From Paracoccus stylophorae (GTDB lineage Bacteria > Pseudomonadota > Alphaproteobacteria > Rhodobacterales > Rhodobacteraceae), in assembly GCF_028553765.1 (NCBI RefSeq), contig NZ_CP067134.1, forward strand, positions 1,531,001 to 1,595,000: a DNA stretch of 64,000 bases, in the 5' to 3' direction. The position numbers and the translations under genes were made by a program. The notes under the pieces are model-generated. The model did not search any database, was not told the DNA's origin, and worked only from the letters and a program-made list of their open reading frames with translations. This document shows, piece after piece, positions 40,602-49,735 of the stretch. Positions within the stretch are counted from its first letter, which is position 1, and every line of letters starts with the position of its first letter.

Positions 40602-41519
40602 TCAGGATCGCGCCACGCTGTTTGCGCCCCGTGACTGCCGCGCGTGGGCACCGTCGCGCGCCAGCACGGCCGCGTCGGGCCCGGGCGGGGGCAGGGACAG
40701 GACCGCGTCGCGCAGCTGCGCAATCGCCGCATCGCTGTTGCGCGACAGGGTGGCGGGGTCGATGGGGCGGCCCACGGTGATGCGATAGGGCTGACGCGCC
40801 TTGTTCAGCACCTCGTTGAACAGGGTCACGTCGCGCAGCGTCGGGTGCAGCCGGTCCAGCAGATAGAACAGCGCCGAGTTGCGCGCCCGGATCCGCAGCG
40901 GAATGACCGGCACGCCGAACTTGCGCGCGATCATCGCCGCGCTGGCCATCCAGGGCCGTTCGTGCAGCGTCAGGCCGCGCCGCTTGGCCAGCCGGCCCGA
41001 GGGAAAGATCAGCCCGATCCGCCCGGCGGCCAGCGCGGTGCGGGTGTAATCCATCGTCGCCTTGGTCTTGGCATGGCTGCGCTTTTCCTGCCGCCATTCG
41101 ACGCCGGCGATCAGCTCCTCGGTCTGGGGCAGGACGCGGATCATGTCGTGATTGGCATAGATGAACAGATCGTCGCGCAGCGGCGCCATGACGGCGTGCA
41201 TCACGATCCCGTCCGCGATCCCGGTCGGATGGTTCGACACGATCAGCGCGGGGCCGGTCGCCGGGATGTGCTGCATCCCCTGAACCCTCACATCGCGCAC
41301 GATCAGGTCGGACATGCGGCGCATGATCTCGGGCATGGGCAGGTCGCGGAACTCGGCCGCAAGCTCGATCGTGCGGGGATAGCGCAACAGCCGCAGCATC
41401 ACCTGCCGCGCCGCGCGGTGATGGGCGCGGTCCGAATACAGCCACGGCGCCCGCTCGGCGATCAGCGGGTCCAGACGGGCCTGCATCTCGGCCCTTGCGT
41501 CGGCGTATCGGTCACTCAT
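40602..41519 (-). CDS. Lysophospholipid acyltransferase (PlsC-like)
   Basis: A 305-residue acyltransferase related to PlsC. The first motif is NHPTGIAD (His97, Asp103): the His-to-Asp spacing is five residues, not the usual four, a variant I associate with a Rhodobacteraceae group. The second region has IGLIFPSGRLAKRRG, where FPSG takes the place of FPEG, and VPVIPLRIRARNS follows. It lacks a strong membrane anchor. pepN ends 55 bases upstream, so they may share a transcript. Acceptor and acyl donor cannot be decided. Confidence 0.82.
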   Translation of the reverse strand: MSDRYADARAEMQARLDPLIAERAPWLYSDRAHHRAARQVMLRLLRYPRTIELAAEFRDLPMPEIMRRMSDLIVRDVRVQGMQHIPATGPALIVSNHPTGIADGIVMHAVMAPLRDDLFIYANHDMIRVLPQTEELIAGVEWRQEKRSHAKTKATMDYTRTALAAGRIGLIFPSGRLAKRRGLTLHERPWMASAAMIARKFGVPVIPLRIRARNSALFYLLDRLHPTLRDVTLFNEVLNKARQPYRITVGRPIDPATLSRNSDAAIAQLRDAVLSLPPPGPDAAVLARDGAHARQSRGANSVARS

Positions 41520-41574
41520 CCCGCCCATCCTGCCTTGCGCCGCGCAGCCCCGCAAGCCGCGCCGTGCGCGCGCC

Positions 41575-44172
41575 TCATGCGGCGTCCCTGTCGCCGGCGG
41601 CGATCATGCGCGACACCATTTCGCGCAGATTGCGGCTGATGTCGGGCATGGCCGCGATGCGCTGCAACGCCGACAGCGCCCGGTCGCGCCGCCCCTTGTC
41701 GTAGCGCGGCCAGGTTTCGAACGCGGTGGACATGCGCGCGGCGATCTGCGGATTGGCGCCGTCCATCTTCATCAGCCAGTCGGCGGTAAAGTCGTAGCCC
41801 GATCCGTCGGCGGCGTGAAAACCGGCATGGTTCGCCGCCAGCCCGCCCAGCAACGCGCGGAACCGGTTCGGGTTCTTCCAGTCGAAATCGCGCCGCGCGG
41901 CCAGTTGCGTCGCCACCGCGACCGCATCCTGGGGCGGGGCGGCCATCACCTGGACCGAGAACCACTTGTCCATCACCAGCCGGTTGTCGCCGAACCGGTC
42001 GTGCAGCGCCTGCAACGCGGCCTGCCCGCGTCCGCGCCGGATCAGGCAATTCAGCGCCGCCATGCGTTCGGTCATGTTCCCGGCGGTGCCGAACAGAACC
42101 TCGGCCCGGTCGCCCCGGTCGATCCGGTTCAGCAGCCCAAGCGCCGCGATCCGCAGCGACCGCCGCGCGGCCGCGTCCGCATCGGGCGAATAGGGACCGG
42201 GCACCTCCATGGCGTCGTAAAGGCGGGCCAGCAGGTCGGCATGGGCTTCAGCCACGCGCCGGGCCAGATCCTCGCGCGCGGCGTGGATGGCGTCGGGATC
42301 GGGCGTGGCGCCGCGCGCGGCAAGCGCGGTTGCGATCTCTTCCTCGCCGGGCAGCATCAGGCACAGCGCCCGGAACGCGGGATCGGCGTCCCGGTCGGCG
42401 GCCAGACGACCGATGGCGTCGATGAAATCCGCACCGGCATCGCCCCCCTGCGCCAGCGACATCAGCGCCGACATCGCCAGATCGCGCCCCGCCTCCCACC
42501 TCGCGAAGGGATCGGTGTCGTGGGCCAGCAGAAAGGCGCGGTTGCGGTCGTCGATCGGGCGATCCAGAATCACCGGCGCCGAAAATCCGCGCAGCGCCGA
42601 CACCACCGGCCGCGCGCCCAGCCCGTCGAAGGTAAAGCTCTGCCGCGCCTCGGTCATCTCCAGCATCCGGGTCGGCTGAACCTCGTCGCCGTTCGGGCCG
42701 ATCAGCCCGACCGCAATCGGGATCACGCGCGGCGGCTTGTCGTCCTGTCCGGGCGTCGGCGGCGTATGCTGGGTGAAATTCAGCGTCAGGCGACCGCCCC
42801 TGTCGCCCGCGTCCCAGTCCTCGGTCATCGTCAGATGCGGGGTGCCGGCATCGGTGTACCAGCGTTTGAACTGGGTCAGATCGCGGCCGGTCGCATCCTG
42901 AAACACGGCCAGCCAGTCCTCGATCGTGGCGGCCTCGCCGTCGTGGCGGTCGAAATACAGATCCAGCGCGCTGGCATAGCCGTCATCGCCGACCAGCCGT
43001 TTCAGCATCCCGATCAGTTCGGCGCCCTTTTCATAGACGGTGGCGGTGTAGAAATTGTTGATTTCCTCATACCGCTCGGGCCGGACCGGATGGGCCAGCG
43101 GCCCCTGATCCTCGCGGAACTGGCGGGCGCGCAGGGTGTGCACATCCTCGATCCGCTTGACCGGGGCGCTGCGCATGTCGGCGGTGAACTGCTGGTCGCG
43201 AAAGACCGTCAGCCCCTCTTTCAGGCACAGCTGGAACCAGTCGCGGCAGGTGATCCGGTTGCCGGTCCAGTTGTGGAAATATTCATGCGCGATCACCGCC
43301 TCGATCCGTTCGTAATCGGCATCGGTCGCGGTTTCCGGGCTGGCCAGAACCAGTTTCGAGTTGAAGATGTTCAACCCCTTGTTTTCCATGGCCCCCATGT
43401 TGAAATCGTCGACCGCGACCATGTTGAACACGTCCAGATCGTATTCGCGGCCATAGACATCCTCGTCCCATCGCATCGACTTGATCAGGGACTGCATGGC
43501 GAAACCGGCGCGGTCCTGATCGCCCGGACGCACCCAGACATTCAGATCGACCCGGCGTCCGGATCGCGTCGTGAACCGGTCGCTGACCGCCACCAGATCG
43601 CCCGCGACCAGCGCGAACAGATAGGCGGGCTTGGGCCAGGGGTCGTTCCATTCGGCAAACCCGTCGCGGATCGCGACCGGGTTGCCGTTCGACAGCAGCA
43701 CGGGCTTGTCCGACCTGATCGTCACGCGGAACGGTGCCATCACGTCGGGACGGTCGGGATAGAAGGTGATGTGCCGGAACCCTTCGGCTTCGCACTGGGT
43801 GCAGAAGATCCCGCCCGAGATATACAGCCCCTCGAACGCGGTGTTCGCGGACGGGTCGATCCGGACCCGCGTGGTCAGCGCGAAGGGCGCATCGGGCAGG
43901 GCAGCGGCGGCAATGGTCAGCGATTCGCCGTCGCGGCGGACATGGGCGGGGTCGGGCGCGCGACCGTCGATGTCCAGCGACAGCAATTCGACCCCGCGCC
44001 CGCCGTCCAGAACCAGATCCTCGACCGCCTCGCGCGGACGCAGCGACAGGGTCGCCGTCACCTCGGTCGCGTCGGGCGACAGCGCGAAATCCAGCACCGT
44101 CTGGTCGAGGATGAAGGGATAGGGGCGGTAATCGGCAAGATATTGCGCATTCGCGGCTTGGGTCGACGACAT
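41575..44172 (-). CDS. pepN: Aminopeptidase N (M1 family)
   Basis: PepN removes N-terminal residues from peptides in the cytoplasm. The 865-residue protein is full length. Seen: GAMEN (260-264), zinc site HEYFH (296-300) with Glu319, plus the M1 C-terminal helical domain (DUF3458-type) ending in SRMIAAGDRDAA. The start at 44172 gives MSSTQAANAQYLADYRPYPF and has GAGGGTG upstream; the upstream frame is not conserved. Divergent from the 11-mer repeat protein, with 185 bases between. Together with the oppABCDF importer it could feed peptide use. Confidence 0.97.
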   Translation of the reverse strand: MSSTQAANAQYLADYRPYPFILDQTVLDFALSPDATEVTATLSLRPREAVEDLVLDGGRGVELLSLDIDGRAPDPAHVRRDGESLTIAAAALPDAPFALTTRVRIDPSANTAFEGLYISGGIFCTQCEAEGFRHITFYPDRPDVMAPFRVTIRSDKPVLLSNGNPVAIRDGFAEWNDPWPKPAYLFALVAGDLVAVSDRFTTRSGRRVDLNVWVRPGDQDRAGFAMQSLIKSMRWDEDVYGREYDLDVFNMVAVDDFNMGAMENKGLNIFNSKLVLASPETATDADYERIEAVIAHEYFHNWTGNRITCRDWFQLCLKEGLTVFRDQQFTADMRSAPVKRIEDVHTLRARQFREDQGPLAHPVRPERYEEINNFYTATVYEKGAELIGMLKRLVGDDGYASALDLYFDRHDGEAATIEDWLAVFQDATGRDLTQFKRWYTDAGTPHLTMTEDWDAGDRGGRLTLNFTQHTPPTPGQDDKPPRVIPIAVGLIGPNGDEVQPTRMLEMTEARQSFTFDGLGARPVVSALRGFSAPVILDRPIDDRNRAFLLAHDTDPFARWEAGRDLAMSALMSLAQGGDAGADFIDAIGRLAADRDADPAFRALCLMLPGEEEIATALAARGATPDPDAIHAAREDLARRVAEAHADLLARLYDAMEVPGPYSPDADAAARRSLRIAALGLLNRIDRGDRAEVLFGTAGNMTERMAALNCLIRRGRGQAALQALHDRFGDNRLVMDKWFSVQVMAAPPQDAVAVATQLAARRDFDWKNPNRFRALLGGLAANHAGFHAADGSGYDFTADWLMKMDGANPQIAARMSTAFETWPRYDKGRRDRALSALQRIAAMPDISRNLREMVSRMIAAGDRDAA

Positions 44173-44357
44173 GACACCCTCGGGCTGAAAAAGCGGTATG
44201 GCGGACGGAACCTGATCCGTGCAGCCTGTGTTAGTCGCCTGACAGCCGGGTCGCAAGACAGGCCGTGTTTCGTCTAAGCGATTGACAGGAACGCCGGGCT
44301 GCACCAAGGGATGGAACGCTAACCCGGTGTTCTCAAAAGTCTTTATGGAGGCCAGCT

Positions 44358-45113
44358 ATGACCTATGACCCCAACGACCCCAAACGCACCAATCCGGTGG
44401 ACAGCGATCCGGCCGCGCCCAAGGAAACCTATGTCGAACCGGTCGAGCGGCGGTCGTCGCCCTTGCCGCTGATCATCGGCGTGCTGTTGGCGCTGGCGCT
44501 GGCGTATTTCGTGCTGCAACGCTTCATGACCGACGATCCGGTCACGGTCGAAGGTGACACCACCACCGTCACCACCACGGAAGAGGCCGACACCGACGCG
44601 ACCGATCCGGCCACCGTCACCACGACGGAAGAGGCCGACACCGCCGCGACCGAGCCGGCCACCGACGATGCGGTGGTGATCGAGGAATCGATCGAGACCA
44701 TCGACACCACCGGTGACGACGCGGCCGCCGAGGCCGATGCCGCCGCGACGGACGCGGAAGCTGCCGCCGACGACGCCGCAGCCGAGGCCGAGGATGCAGC
44801 AGACAGCGCCGCGACCGCGACCGAGGATGCCGCCGACGACGCGGCCGCCGCGACCGAGGATGCGGCCAGCGACGCCGCAGCCGCAGCCGACGACGCCGCC
44901 GACAGTGCCGCAGCCGCAGCCGATGACGCGGCCGACGCGACGGGCGAGGCGCTGGACGACGCGGGTCAGGCGATCGAGGAAACTGCATCCGATGCGGCGA
45001 CTGCGGCCGACAACGCGGCCGAGGATGCCTCGGAGGCGCTGGACGATGCCACGACCGAGGAACCTGCCCCGGCAGCGGACGATGCGGCGACCGAATCGAC
45101 CACCACGAACTGA
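44358..45113 (+). CDS. Membrane-anchored acidic protein with 11-residue (LEA-like) repeats
   Basis: A 251-residue protein unlike any family I can name. Residues 1-33 are polar, 34-56 form a single membrane helix (LPLIIGVLLALALAYFVLQ), and the remainder is extracytoplasmic if the N-terminus is inside. Residues 70-101 hold two copies of a 16-residue Thr/Glu unit (48-base direct repeats at 44565-44660). Residues 121-233 are ten 11-residue units, nearly all starting Asp-Ala, with only a three-residue interruption at 143-145. Composition is mostly Ala, Asp, Glu and Thr, very acidic. GGAGG stands before the ATG. Function unknown; possible relative of stress/envelope proteins with amphipathic hendecads. 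Confidence 0.8.
   Translation: MTYDPNDPKRTNPVDSDPAAPKETYVEPVERRSSPLPLIIGVLLALALAYFVLQRFMTDDPVTVEGDTTTVTTTEEADTDATDPATVTTTEEADTAATEPATDDAVVIEESIETIDTTGDDAAAEADAAATDAEAAADDAAAEAEDAADSAATATEDAADDAAAATEDAASDAAAAADDAADSAAAAADDAADATGEALDDAGQAIEETASDAATAADNAAEDASEALDDATTEEPAPAADDAATESTTTN
44565..44660 (+). repeat. Two tandem 48-bp units in the acidic protein gene
   Basis: Units begin at 44565 and 44613, each with ACCGTCACCAC then GGAAGAGGCCGACACC; they encode T-V-T-T-T-E-E-A-D-T with small changes after. In-frame and part of the coding region. Confidence 0.75.
44718..45056 (+). repeat. Degenerate 33-bp (11-codon) tandem repeats
   Basis: Encodes residues 121-233. Ten 11-codon units, most opening with GAYGCS (Asp-Ala). 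Two examples are DAADSAATATE at 146-156 and DAATAADNAAE at 212-222. Codons vary between copies more than the residues do, so the period is under protein-level selection instead of recent DNA duplication. Confidence 0.75.
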
Positions 45114-45141
45114 GGGACAGGGCCGGAGATCTGGCCAGGTC

Positions 45142-45173
45142 GGGCCGCGCGAGATCATCGCGCGGCCCCTTTT
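45142..45173 (+). terminator. Intrinsic terminator after the acidic protein gene
   Basis: GGGCCGCGCGA (45142-45152) pairs with TCGCGCGGCCC (45158-45168) across a five-base loop, followed by CTTTTC. It is 28 bases beyond the stop and separates this gene from pntAB. Confidence 0.88.
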
Positions 45174-45240
45174 CATGCCGGGCGCGTTCAGGCCGATCCT
45201 GGCCTGCATCCGGGATATGATCGCGCGCCGCAACGCGGTC

Positions 45241-45270
45241 TTGTGAAAGATTGTTGCGCGGTGCTATGCA
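45241..45270 (+). promoter_or_regulatory. Candidate promoter of pntAB
   Basis: TTGTGA (45241-45246), 18 bases, TATGCA (45265-45270), about 40 bases upstream of the pntA ATG and after the terminator of the previous gene. Confidence 0.45.
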
Positions 45271-45310
45271 GACACAACCGCGAACAGAAGACATGGGGGG
45301 CATTCACGCC

Positions 45311-46885
45311 ATGAAGATTGGCGCATTGAAGGAAAGTTCCGAAGGCGAGGCACGGGTGGCGATCACGCCGTCCTCTGCGACGCATCTTCAGAAACTGGGT
45401 CACGAGGTCTTCGTGCAAAGCCATGCCGGATCGGCTGCCGGCTTTTCGGACGAGGATTATCGCAAGGCCGGCGTGACCATCAAGGACAGCGCCGCGGATC
45501 TGATCGGGACCGTCGATGTCGTGGCCAAGGTGCGCCAGCCATCCGACGGCGAGATCGAACAGATGCGCGAGGGGCAGACCCTGATCTCGTTCTTCTATCC
45601 GGCGCAGAATGCCGATCTGCTGGAAAAGGCCCGCCAGCAGGGCATCACCGCCATCGCCATGGACATGGTGCCCCGCATCAGCCGGGCGCAGAAGATGGAC
45701 GCGCTGTCGTCCATGGCCAATATCGCCGGCTATCGCTCGGTCATCGAGGCGGCGAACAATTTCGGCCGCTTCTTTACCGGGCAGGTGACGGCGGCGGGCA
45801 AGGTGCCGCCGGCGAAGATCCTGGTGGTGGGCGCGGGCGTCGCCGGGCTGGCCGCCATCGGCACCGCGACCAGCCTCGGTGCGCGCGTCTATGCCTTCGA
45901 CGTGCGCCCCGAAGTGGCCGAGCAGATCGAATCGATGGGCGCAGAATTCGTCTATCTCGATTTCGAGCAGCAGACGACCGACGGCGCCGAGACGGGCGGC
46001 TACGCCGCGCCCTCCAGCCCCGAGTTCCGCGAAGCGCAGCTGAAGAAATTCCGCGAGCTTGCGCCCGACATGGACGTGGTCATCACCACCGCGCTGATCC
46101 CCGGGCGGGACGCGCCGGTCCTGTGGACCCGCGACATGGTCGAGGCGATGAAGCCCGGCAGCGTGATCGTCGATCTTGCCGCCGAAAAGGGCGGCAACTG
46201 CGAACTGACCGTCGCCGACGAACGCATCGTGACCGAAAACGGCGTGATCGTCATCGGCTATACCGACTTTGCCAGCCGGATGGGCGCCCAGGCGTCCGAG
46301 CTTTACGGCAACAATGTCCGTCACTTCCTGACCGATCTGACGCCGAAGAAAGACGGCGTGATCGACCACAACATGGATGATGACGTGATCCGCGGCGCCA
46401 CCGTGACCCACGATCACGACATCACCTATCCACCGCCCAAACCCAAGGTCGCGGCCATCGCCGCGCAGAAGCCCAAGGAAAAGAAACGCGAACTGACCCC
46501 CGACCAGCGCCGCGCACAGGAAGTCGCGGCCTTCAAGGCGGAAACCAGATCGCAGGTGACGATGCTGGTGGCGGGCGCGGTCGTGCTGATGCTGATCGGC
46601 CTTGTGGCTCCGGCCAGCTTCATGTCGCATTTCATCGTCTTCGTGCTGGCCTGTTTCGTCGGCTTCCGCGTCGTCTGGAACGTCGCCCATTCGCTGCACA
46701 CCCCGCTGATGGCGGTGACGAACGCGATCAGTTCGATCATCGTGCTGGGCGCGCTGATGCAGATCGGATCGGGGTCGGCCTGGGTCGTGATCCTTGCCAC
46801 GCTGGCGGTGCTGATGGCGGGGGTGAACATCTTCGGCGGCTTCCTTGTCACCCGGCGCATGCTTGCCATGTTCCAGAAATCGTAA
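45311..46885 (+). CDS. pntA: NAD(P) transhydrogenase subunit alpha
   Basis: PntA/PntB couple hydride transfer from NADH to NADP+ to proton entry, making NADPH. The 524-residue alpha subunit has the NAD-binding dI domain ([41 protein letters not shown], then [10 protein letters not shown]), and from about 430 four membrane helices of domain II. This is the E. coli-type one-piece alpha chain, not the split PntAA/PntAB seen in many relatives. The start at 45311 gives [12 protein letters not shown]. pntB begins 12 bases later. Confidence 0.97.
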   Translation: MKIGALKESSEGEARVAITPSSATHLQKLGHEVFVQSHAGSAAGFSDEDYRKAGVTIKDSAADLIGTVDVVAKVRQPSDGEIEQMREGQTLISFFYPAQNADLLEKARQQGITAIAMDMVPRISRAQKMDALSSMANIAGYRSVIEAANNFGRFFTGQVTAAGKVPPAKILVVGAGVAGLAAIGTATSLGARVYAFDVRPEVAEQIESMGAEFVYLDFEQQTTDGAETGGYAAPSSPEFREAQLKKFRELAPDMDVVITTALIPGRDAPVLWTRDMVEAMKPGSVIVDLAAEKGGNCELTVADERIVTENGVIVIGYTDFASRMGAQASELYGNNVRHFLTDLTPKKDGVIDHNMDDDVIRGATVTHDHDITYPPPKPKVAAIAAQKPKEKKRELTPDQRRAQEVAAFKAETRSQVTMLVAGAVVLMLIGLVAPASFMSHFIVFVLACFVGFRVVWNVAHSLHTPLMAVTNAISSIIVLGALMQIGSGSAWVVILATLAVLMAGVNIFGGFLVTRRMLAMFQKS

Positions 46886-46897
46886 GGGAGAGGACGT

Positions 46898-48340
46898 ATG
46901 GAATACGGATTCACCACCGCCGTCTATGTGGTCGCCGCGATCCTGTTCATCCTCTCGCTTGGGGGATTGTCGGGACAGGAAAGCGCCAAGCGCGCGATCT
47001 GGTACGGCATCGTCGGCATGGCGCTGGCGGTGCTGGCAACCCTGTTCGGGCCGGGCGCGGGCAACTGGTTTCTGTCGATCCTGATGCTGGCCATCGGCGG
47101 CGCGGTCGGATGGGTGATCGCCAAGCGCGTCCAGATGACCGAGATGCCGCAGCTTGTCGCCGCGATGCATTCGCTGGTCGGTCTGGCCGCGGTCTTTGTC
47201 GGCTTCAACGCCCAGATCGAGATGGGCCGCGTCGTGCGCGCCCGCGCCGACGGCCTGACGCATGAATTCATCGGCTTTGCCGCCGCGCTGGCCGACAAGA
47301 CCCCGGCCGAGATCGCGATGCTGAAGATCGAGGTGTTTCTTGGCATCTTCATCGGCGCGGTGACCTTCACCGGGTCGGTCGTGGCCTTCGGCAAGCTGGC
47401 CGGCCGTCTGGATGGCAAGCCGAAAAAGCTGCCCGGCGGGCACATGCTGAACGCCGGTGCGGTGGCATTGTCGCTGATCTTCGGCCTTCTCTACTTCACC
47501 GGCGTCGGGCCGGCCGTCTTCTGGCTGATCCTGATCACGCTCTTGGCCTTCTTCGTCGGCTATCACCTGATCATGGGCATCGGCGGGGCGGACATGCCGG
47601 TCGTGGTGTCGATGCTGAACAGCTATTCCGGCTGGGCGGCGGCGATGATCGGCTTTACCCTGTCGAACGATCTGCTGATCGTCACCGGCGCGCTTGTCGG
47701 CTCGTCCGGTGCGATCCTCAGCTATATCATGTGCAAGGCGATGAACCGCAATTTCGTCAGCGTGATCCTGGGCGGCTTTGGCGGTGAGACCGGACCCGCC
47801 GCCCAGATCGAGGGCGAACAGGTCGCCATCGACGCCGATGGCGTGGCCGCCGCGCTGAACGATGCCGACAGCGTGGTGATCGTGCCGGGTTACGGCATGG
47901 CGGTGGCGCAGGCCCAGTCGGCCGTTAGCGAGCTGGTGCGCAAGCTGCGCGCGGCCGGCAAGCAGGTGCGTTTCGCCATCCACCCGGTCGCGGGGCGGCT
48001 GCCCGGCCACATGAACGTGCTGCTGGCCGAGGCCAAGGTGCCCTATGACATCGTGCTGGAGATGGACGAGATCAACGACGATTTCCCCAACACCGATGCG
48101 GTCATCATCATCGGCAGCAACGACATCGTGAATCCGGCCGCGCAGGACGATCCGAACAGCCCCATCGCCGGGATGCCGGTGCTTGAGGTGTGGAAGGCCA
48201 AGCAAGTCTTCGTGTCCAAGCGCGGGCAGGGCACCGGCTATTCCGGGATCGAGAACCCGCTGTTCTTCAAAGAGAACACGCGCATGTTCTATGGCGATGC
48301 CAAGGATTCGGTGAACAAGCTGCTGCCGCTGCTGGATTGA
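46898..48340 (+). CDS. pntB: NAD(P) transhydrogenase subunit beta
   Basis: The 480-residue beta subunit has about nine membrane helices (1-270) followed by the NADP-binding dIII domain (about 300-480): [51 protein letters not shown], and [25 protein letters not shown] (cited in part), all standard. It ends the pntAB pair, followed by a hairpin at 48346-48377. Confidence 0.97.
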   Translation: MEYGFTTAVYVVAAILFILSLGGLSGQESAKRAIWYGIVGMALAVLATLFGPGAGNWFLSILMLAIGGAVGWVIAKRVQMTEMPQLVAAMHSLVGLAAVFVGFNAQIEMGRVVRARADGLTHEFIGFAAALADKTPAEIAMLKIEVFLGIFIGAVTFTGSVVAFGKLAGRLDGKPKKLPGGHMLNAGAVALSLIFGLLYFTGVGPAVFWLILITLLAFFVGYHLIMGIGGADMPVVVSMLNSYSGWAAAMIGFTLSNDLLIVTGALVGSSGAILSYIMCKAMNRNFVSVILGGFGGETGPAAQIEGEQVAIDADGVAAALNDADSVVIVPGYGMAVAQAQSAVSELVRKLRAAGKQVRFAIHPVAGRLPGHMNVLLAEAKVPYDIVLEMDEINDDFPNTDAVIIIGSNDIVNPAAQDDPNSPIAGMPVLEVWKAKQVFVSKRGQGTGYSGIENPLFFKENTRMFYGDAKDSVNKLLPLLD

Positions 48341-48345
48341 CATGC

Positions 48346-48377
48346 GCGCAGGGGGCGCGTTCCGGCGTCCCCTGCGC
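48346..48377 (+). terminator. Probable terminator after pntB
   Basis: GCGCAGGGG (48346-48354) pairs with CCCCTGCGC (48369-48377) with a 14-base loop. The following bases (ATCCCGCTTTCCC) give only a weak T-tract, so efficiency is uncertain. Confidence 0.55.
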
Positions 48378-48408
48378 ATCCCGCTTTCCCTTCTTCCAAG
48401 GTTGATTC

Positions 48409-48483
48409 ATGCGCCTGACCCTGACCATCGCCGCCCTGCTGACCCTGTCGGCCTGCGGCGTGCCCTTCGTTCCGTTCATCTGA
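48409..48483 (+). CDS. 24-residue mini-lipoprotein
   Basis: A 24-codon ORF: a lipoprotein signal followed by only a few residues. The N-terminus has one Arg, then a hydrophobic stretch and the lipobox LSACG, with Cys at position 16 and eight more residues (GVPFVPFI) after it. If processed, the mature lipopeptide would be nine residues. Similar tiny lipoprotein ORFs recur in Rhodobacteraceae as I remember them. The ribosome-binding region (CCAAGGTTG) is moderate. It precedes the ArsC/Spx-like gene by 18 bases and may be cotranscribed. A real coding role rests on the intact lipobox and spacing. Confidence 0.6.
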   Translation: MRLTLTIAALLTLSACGVPFVPFI

Positions 48484-48501
48484 AGTCCGGGGATTGCCGC
48501 C

Positions 48502-48846
48502 ATGTGGAAGACGCTGACGATGTTCGGCCTCGGCCATTGCTCGACCTGCCAGAAGGCGCAGGCCGCGTTGCAGGAACATGGCTGGAGCGTCGATTTCCGC
48601 GATGTCGCCAGGGACCCGCTGTCCGACACGGAGCGCGCAACGCTGGTCGAGGAATTCGGCGACAAGATCGTCAACCGCGCCAGCCTGACCTGGCGCGCCA
48701 TGTCGGATCAGGAACGCGCCGCCGATCCGGTCCGGATGATGGCCGACAAGCCCAGTGTGATGAAACGTCCGGCCATCGTCGCCGGCGATCTGCGCCTGCT
48801 GGGCTGGACGGCGAATGTGAAACGGGCGCTGGACGTGCCGGTCTGA
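48502..48846 (+). CDS. ArsC/Spx/MgsR family protein
   Basis: A 114-residue thioredoxin-fold protein with a C-S-T-C motif (Cys13, Cys16) in the ArsC/Spx arrangement, then RDVARDPLSDTERATLVEEFG and KPSVMKRPAIV, where the Arg of the KRP motif stabilises the reactive Cys. It lacks the extra cysteines of glutaredoxin-linked arsenate reductase in an ars operon, and no arsenic genes lie nearby. True function (arsenate reductase, thiol reductase or transcription-related Spx) remains open. Confidence 0.85.
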   Translation: MWKTLTMFGLGHCSTCQKAQAALQEHGWSVDFRDVARDPLSDTERATLVEEFGDKIVNRASLTWRAMSDQERAADPVRMMADKPSVMKRPAIVAGDLRLLGWTANVKRALDVPV

Positions 48847-48859
48847 CCTGCCCGCCGGA

Positions 48860-49288
48860 TCAGCCCTTGCGGCTGGCCAGCGACGCCAGCAAGGGCTGAA
48901 CCGGGCTCAGGTCATAGCCGGCATCGGCGGCGATTTGCAGGATTTCGGCCTCCGGCCGCTTGCCCGCCTGACTCAGCGCCCACAGGACGGTGCTGCGATG
49001 CCCCGACCGGCAATAGGCGACAACCGGACCCCGCCCGCCCGCGGCCTCGGTGAAATCGGTGATCAATTGCGGCGTGATCTGGCCGGGATGAAACGGCAGG
49101 TAATGATAGCTCATGCCCGCCTCCAGGGCCGCCTTTTCCATGGCGTCGTGATCGGTTTCGGCATCGACCTCCTGATCGGGGCGGTTGTTGATCAGGATCC
49201 GAAATCCGGCCGCCGCCAGCTCGGCCACCTCATCGGGCCGGATCTGCGCCGAGACGGCGATGGACGGGCTGAGCTGTCGCAGATCCAT
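48860..49288 (-). CDS. TIGR01244 family phosphatase/sulfurtransferase-like protein
   Basis: A 142-residue protein with the fold of dual-specificity phosphatases, active-site loop CRSGHRS (Cys93-Ser99), preceded by LINNRPDQEVDAE and YHYLPFHPGQITPQ, which mark the DUF442/TIGR01244 family, including the N-terminal part of Blh/BigR-operon persulfide proteins. Fused relatives act in sulfide detoxification. Here it is a stand-alone domain, with no BigR nearby. Convergent with the ArsC-like gene, 13 bases apart. Confidence 0.87.
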   Translation of the reverse strand: MDLRQLSPSIAVSAQIRPDEVAELAAAGFRILINNRPDQEVDAETDHDAMEKAALEAGMSYHYLPFHPGQITPQLITDFTEAAGGRGPVVAYCRSGHRSTVLWALSQAGKRPEAEILQIAADAGYDLSPVQPLLASLASRKG

Positions 49289-49430
49289 GACGGGCCTTTC
49301 GCTGACGGACGCTGTGCCCCGATTGCAGCGTTCTCACGCGATTTGTCAAGTTTGCAGGGGTGGTTCTGCTGCGGCGGATGCGGCAAGCTGCGGGCGCCGA
49401 CCGGGGATCAGGTGCAGTGAAAGAAGGGGG

Positions 49431-49520
49431 TGGCGGAGACGAAGGGATTCGAACCCTCGAGGCGGTTTCCCGCCTGCACCCTTAGCAGGGGTGTGCCTTC
49501 GACCACTCGGCCACGTCTCC
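49431..49520 (-). tRNA. tRNA-Ser (GCT)
   Basis: A 90-base class II tRNA on the minus strand. Acceptor GGAGACG pairs with CGTCTCC, anticodon stem CACCC/GGGTG with loop CTGCTAA (anticodon GCT), and a long variable arm GGCGG..CCGCC, as serine tRNAs have. The T arm is GGGTTCGAATCCC. CCA is encoded (49431-49433). No integrase gene or attachment-site copy is seen around it. Confidence 0.96.
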
Positions 49521-49690
49521 GCCGATCCGTATAGGGAACGGGTTCGGGGGAGGCAAGGGGTTTTGAAAGCGGCAGGGGCGTGTGCGTTTTCGGGCGCCGA
49601 GGCGGCGGATTGGCTGAAATATCTGTCGGCGCCGCGACCGCCCGCGCTTGATGGAACACGGCCCTCCTCGAGTATCAAACCTGCCCCTCT

Positions 49691-49705
49691 TGCGAATGAT
49701 TGGCA
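49691..49705 (+). promoter_or_regulatory. Fur/Mur-type box 1 upstream of sitA
   Basis: TGCGAATGATTGGCA fits the alphaproteobacterial Mur/Fur pattern TGC-n3-T-n-A-n3-GCA. It lies 105 bases before the sitA start. Confidence 0.65.
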
Positions 49706-49735
49706 GTTGCAATTCCTGTCGGACCTACTATTCAT

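Noticed and set aside
44282..44340. TTGACA and GGAAC motifs upstream of the acidic repeat protein as sigma-70 or EcfG promoters
   Set aside because: No -10 at the right spacing follows the TTGACA, and no CGTT lies 16-17 bases after either GGAAC.
44718..45056. CRISPR array or minisatellite
   Set aside because: The 33-base units are in frame, coding and degenerate, with no spacers; they are protein repeats.
45188..48379. 1063-residue open frame antisense to pntAB, and similar long antisense frames (e.g. 9793-12975, 3464-5302, 24272-26554)
   Set aside because: His/Arg/Gln-rich composition with no domain, and each lies fully opposite a well-supported gene. Long antisense frames are expected in GC-rich coding DNA.
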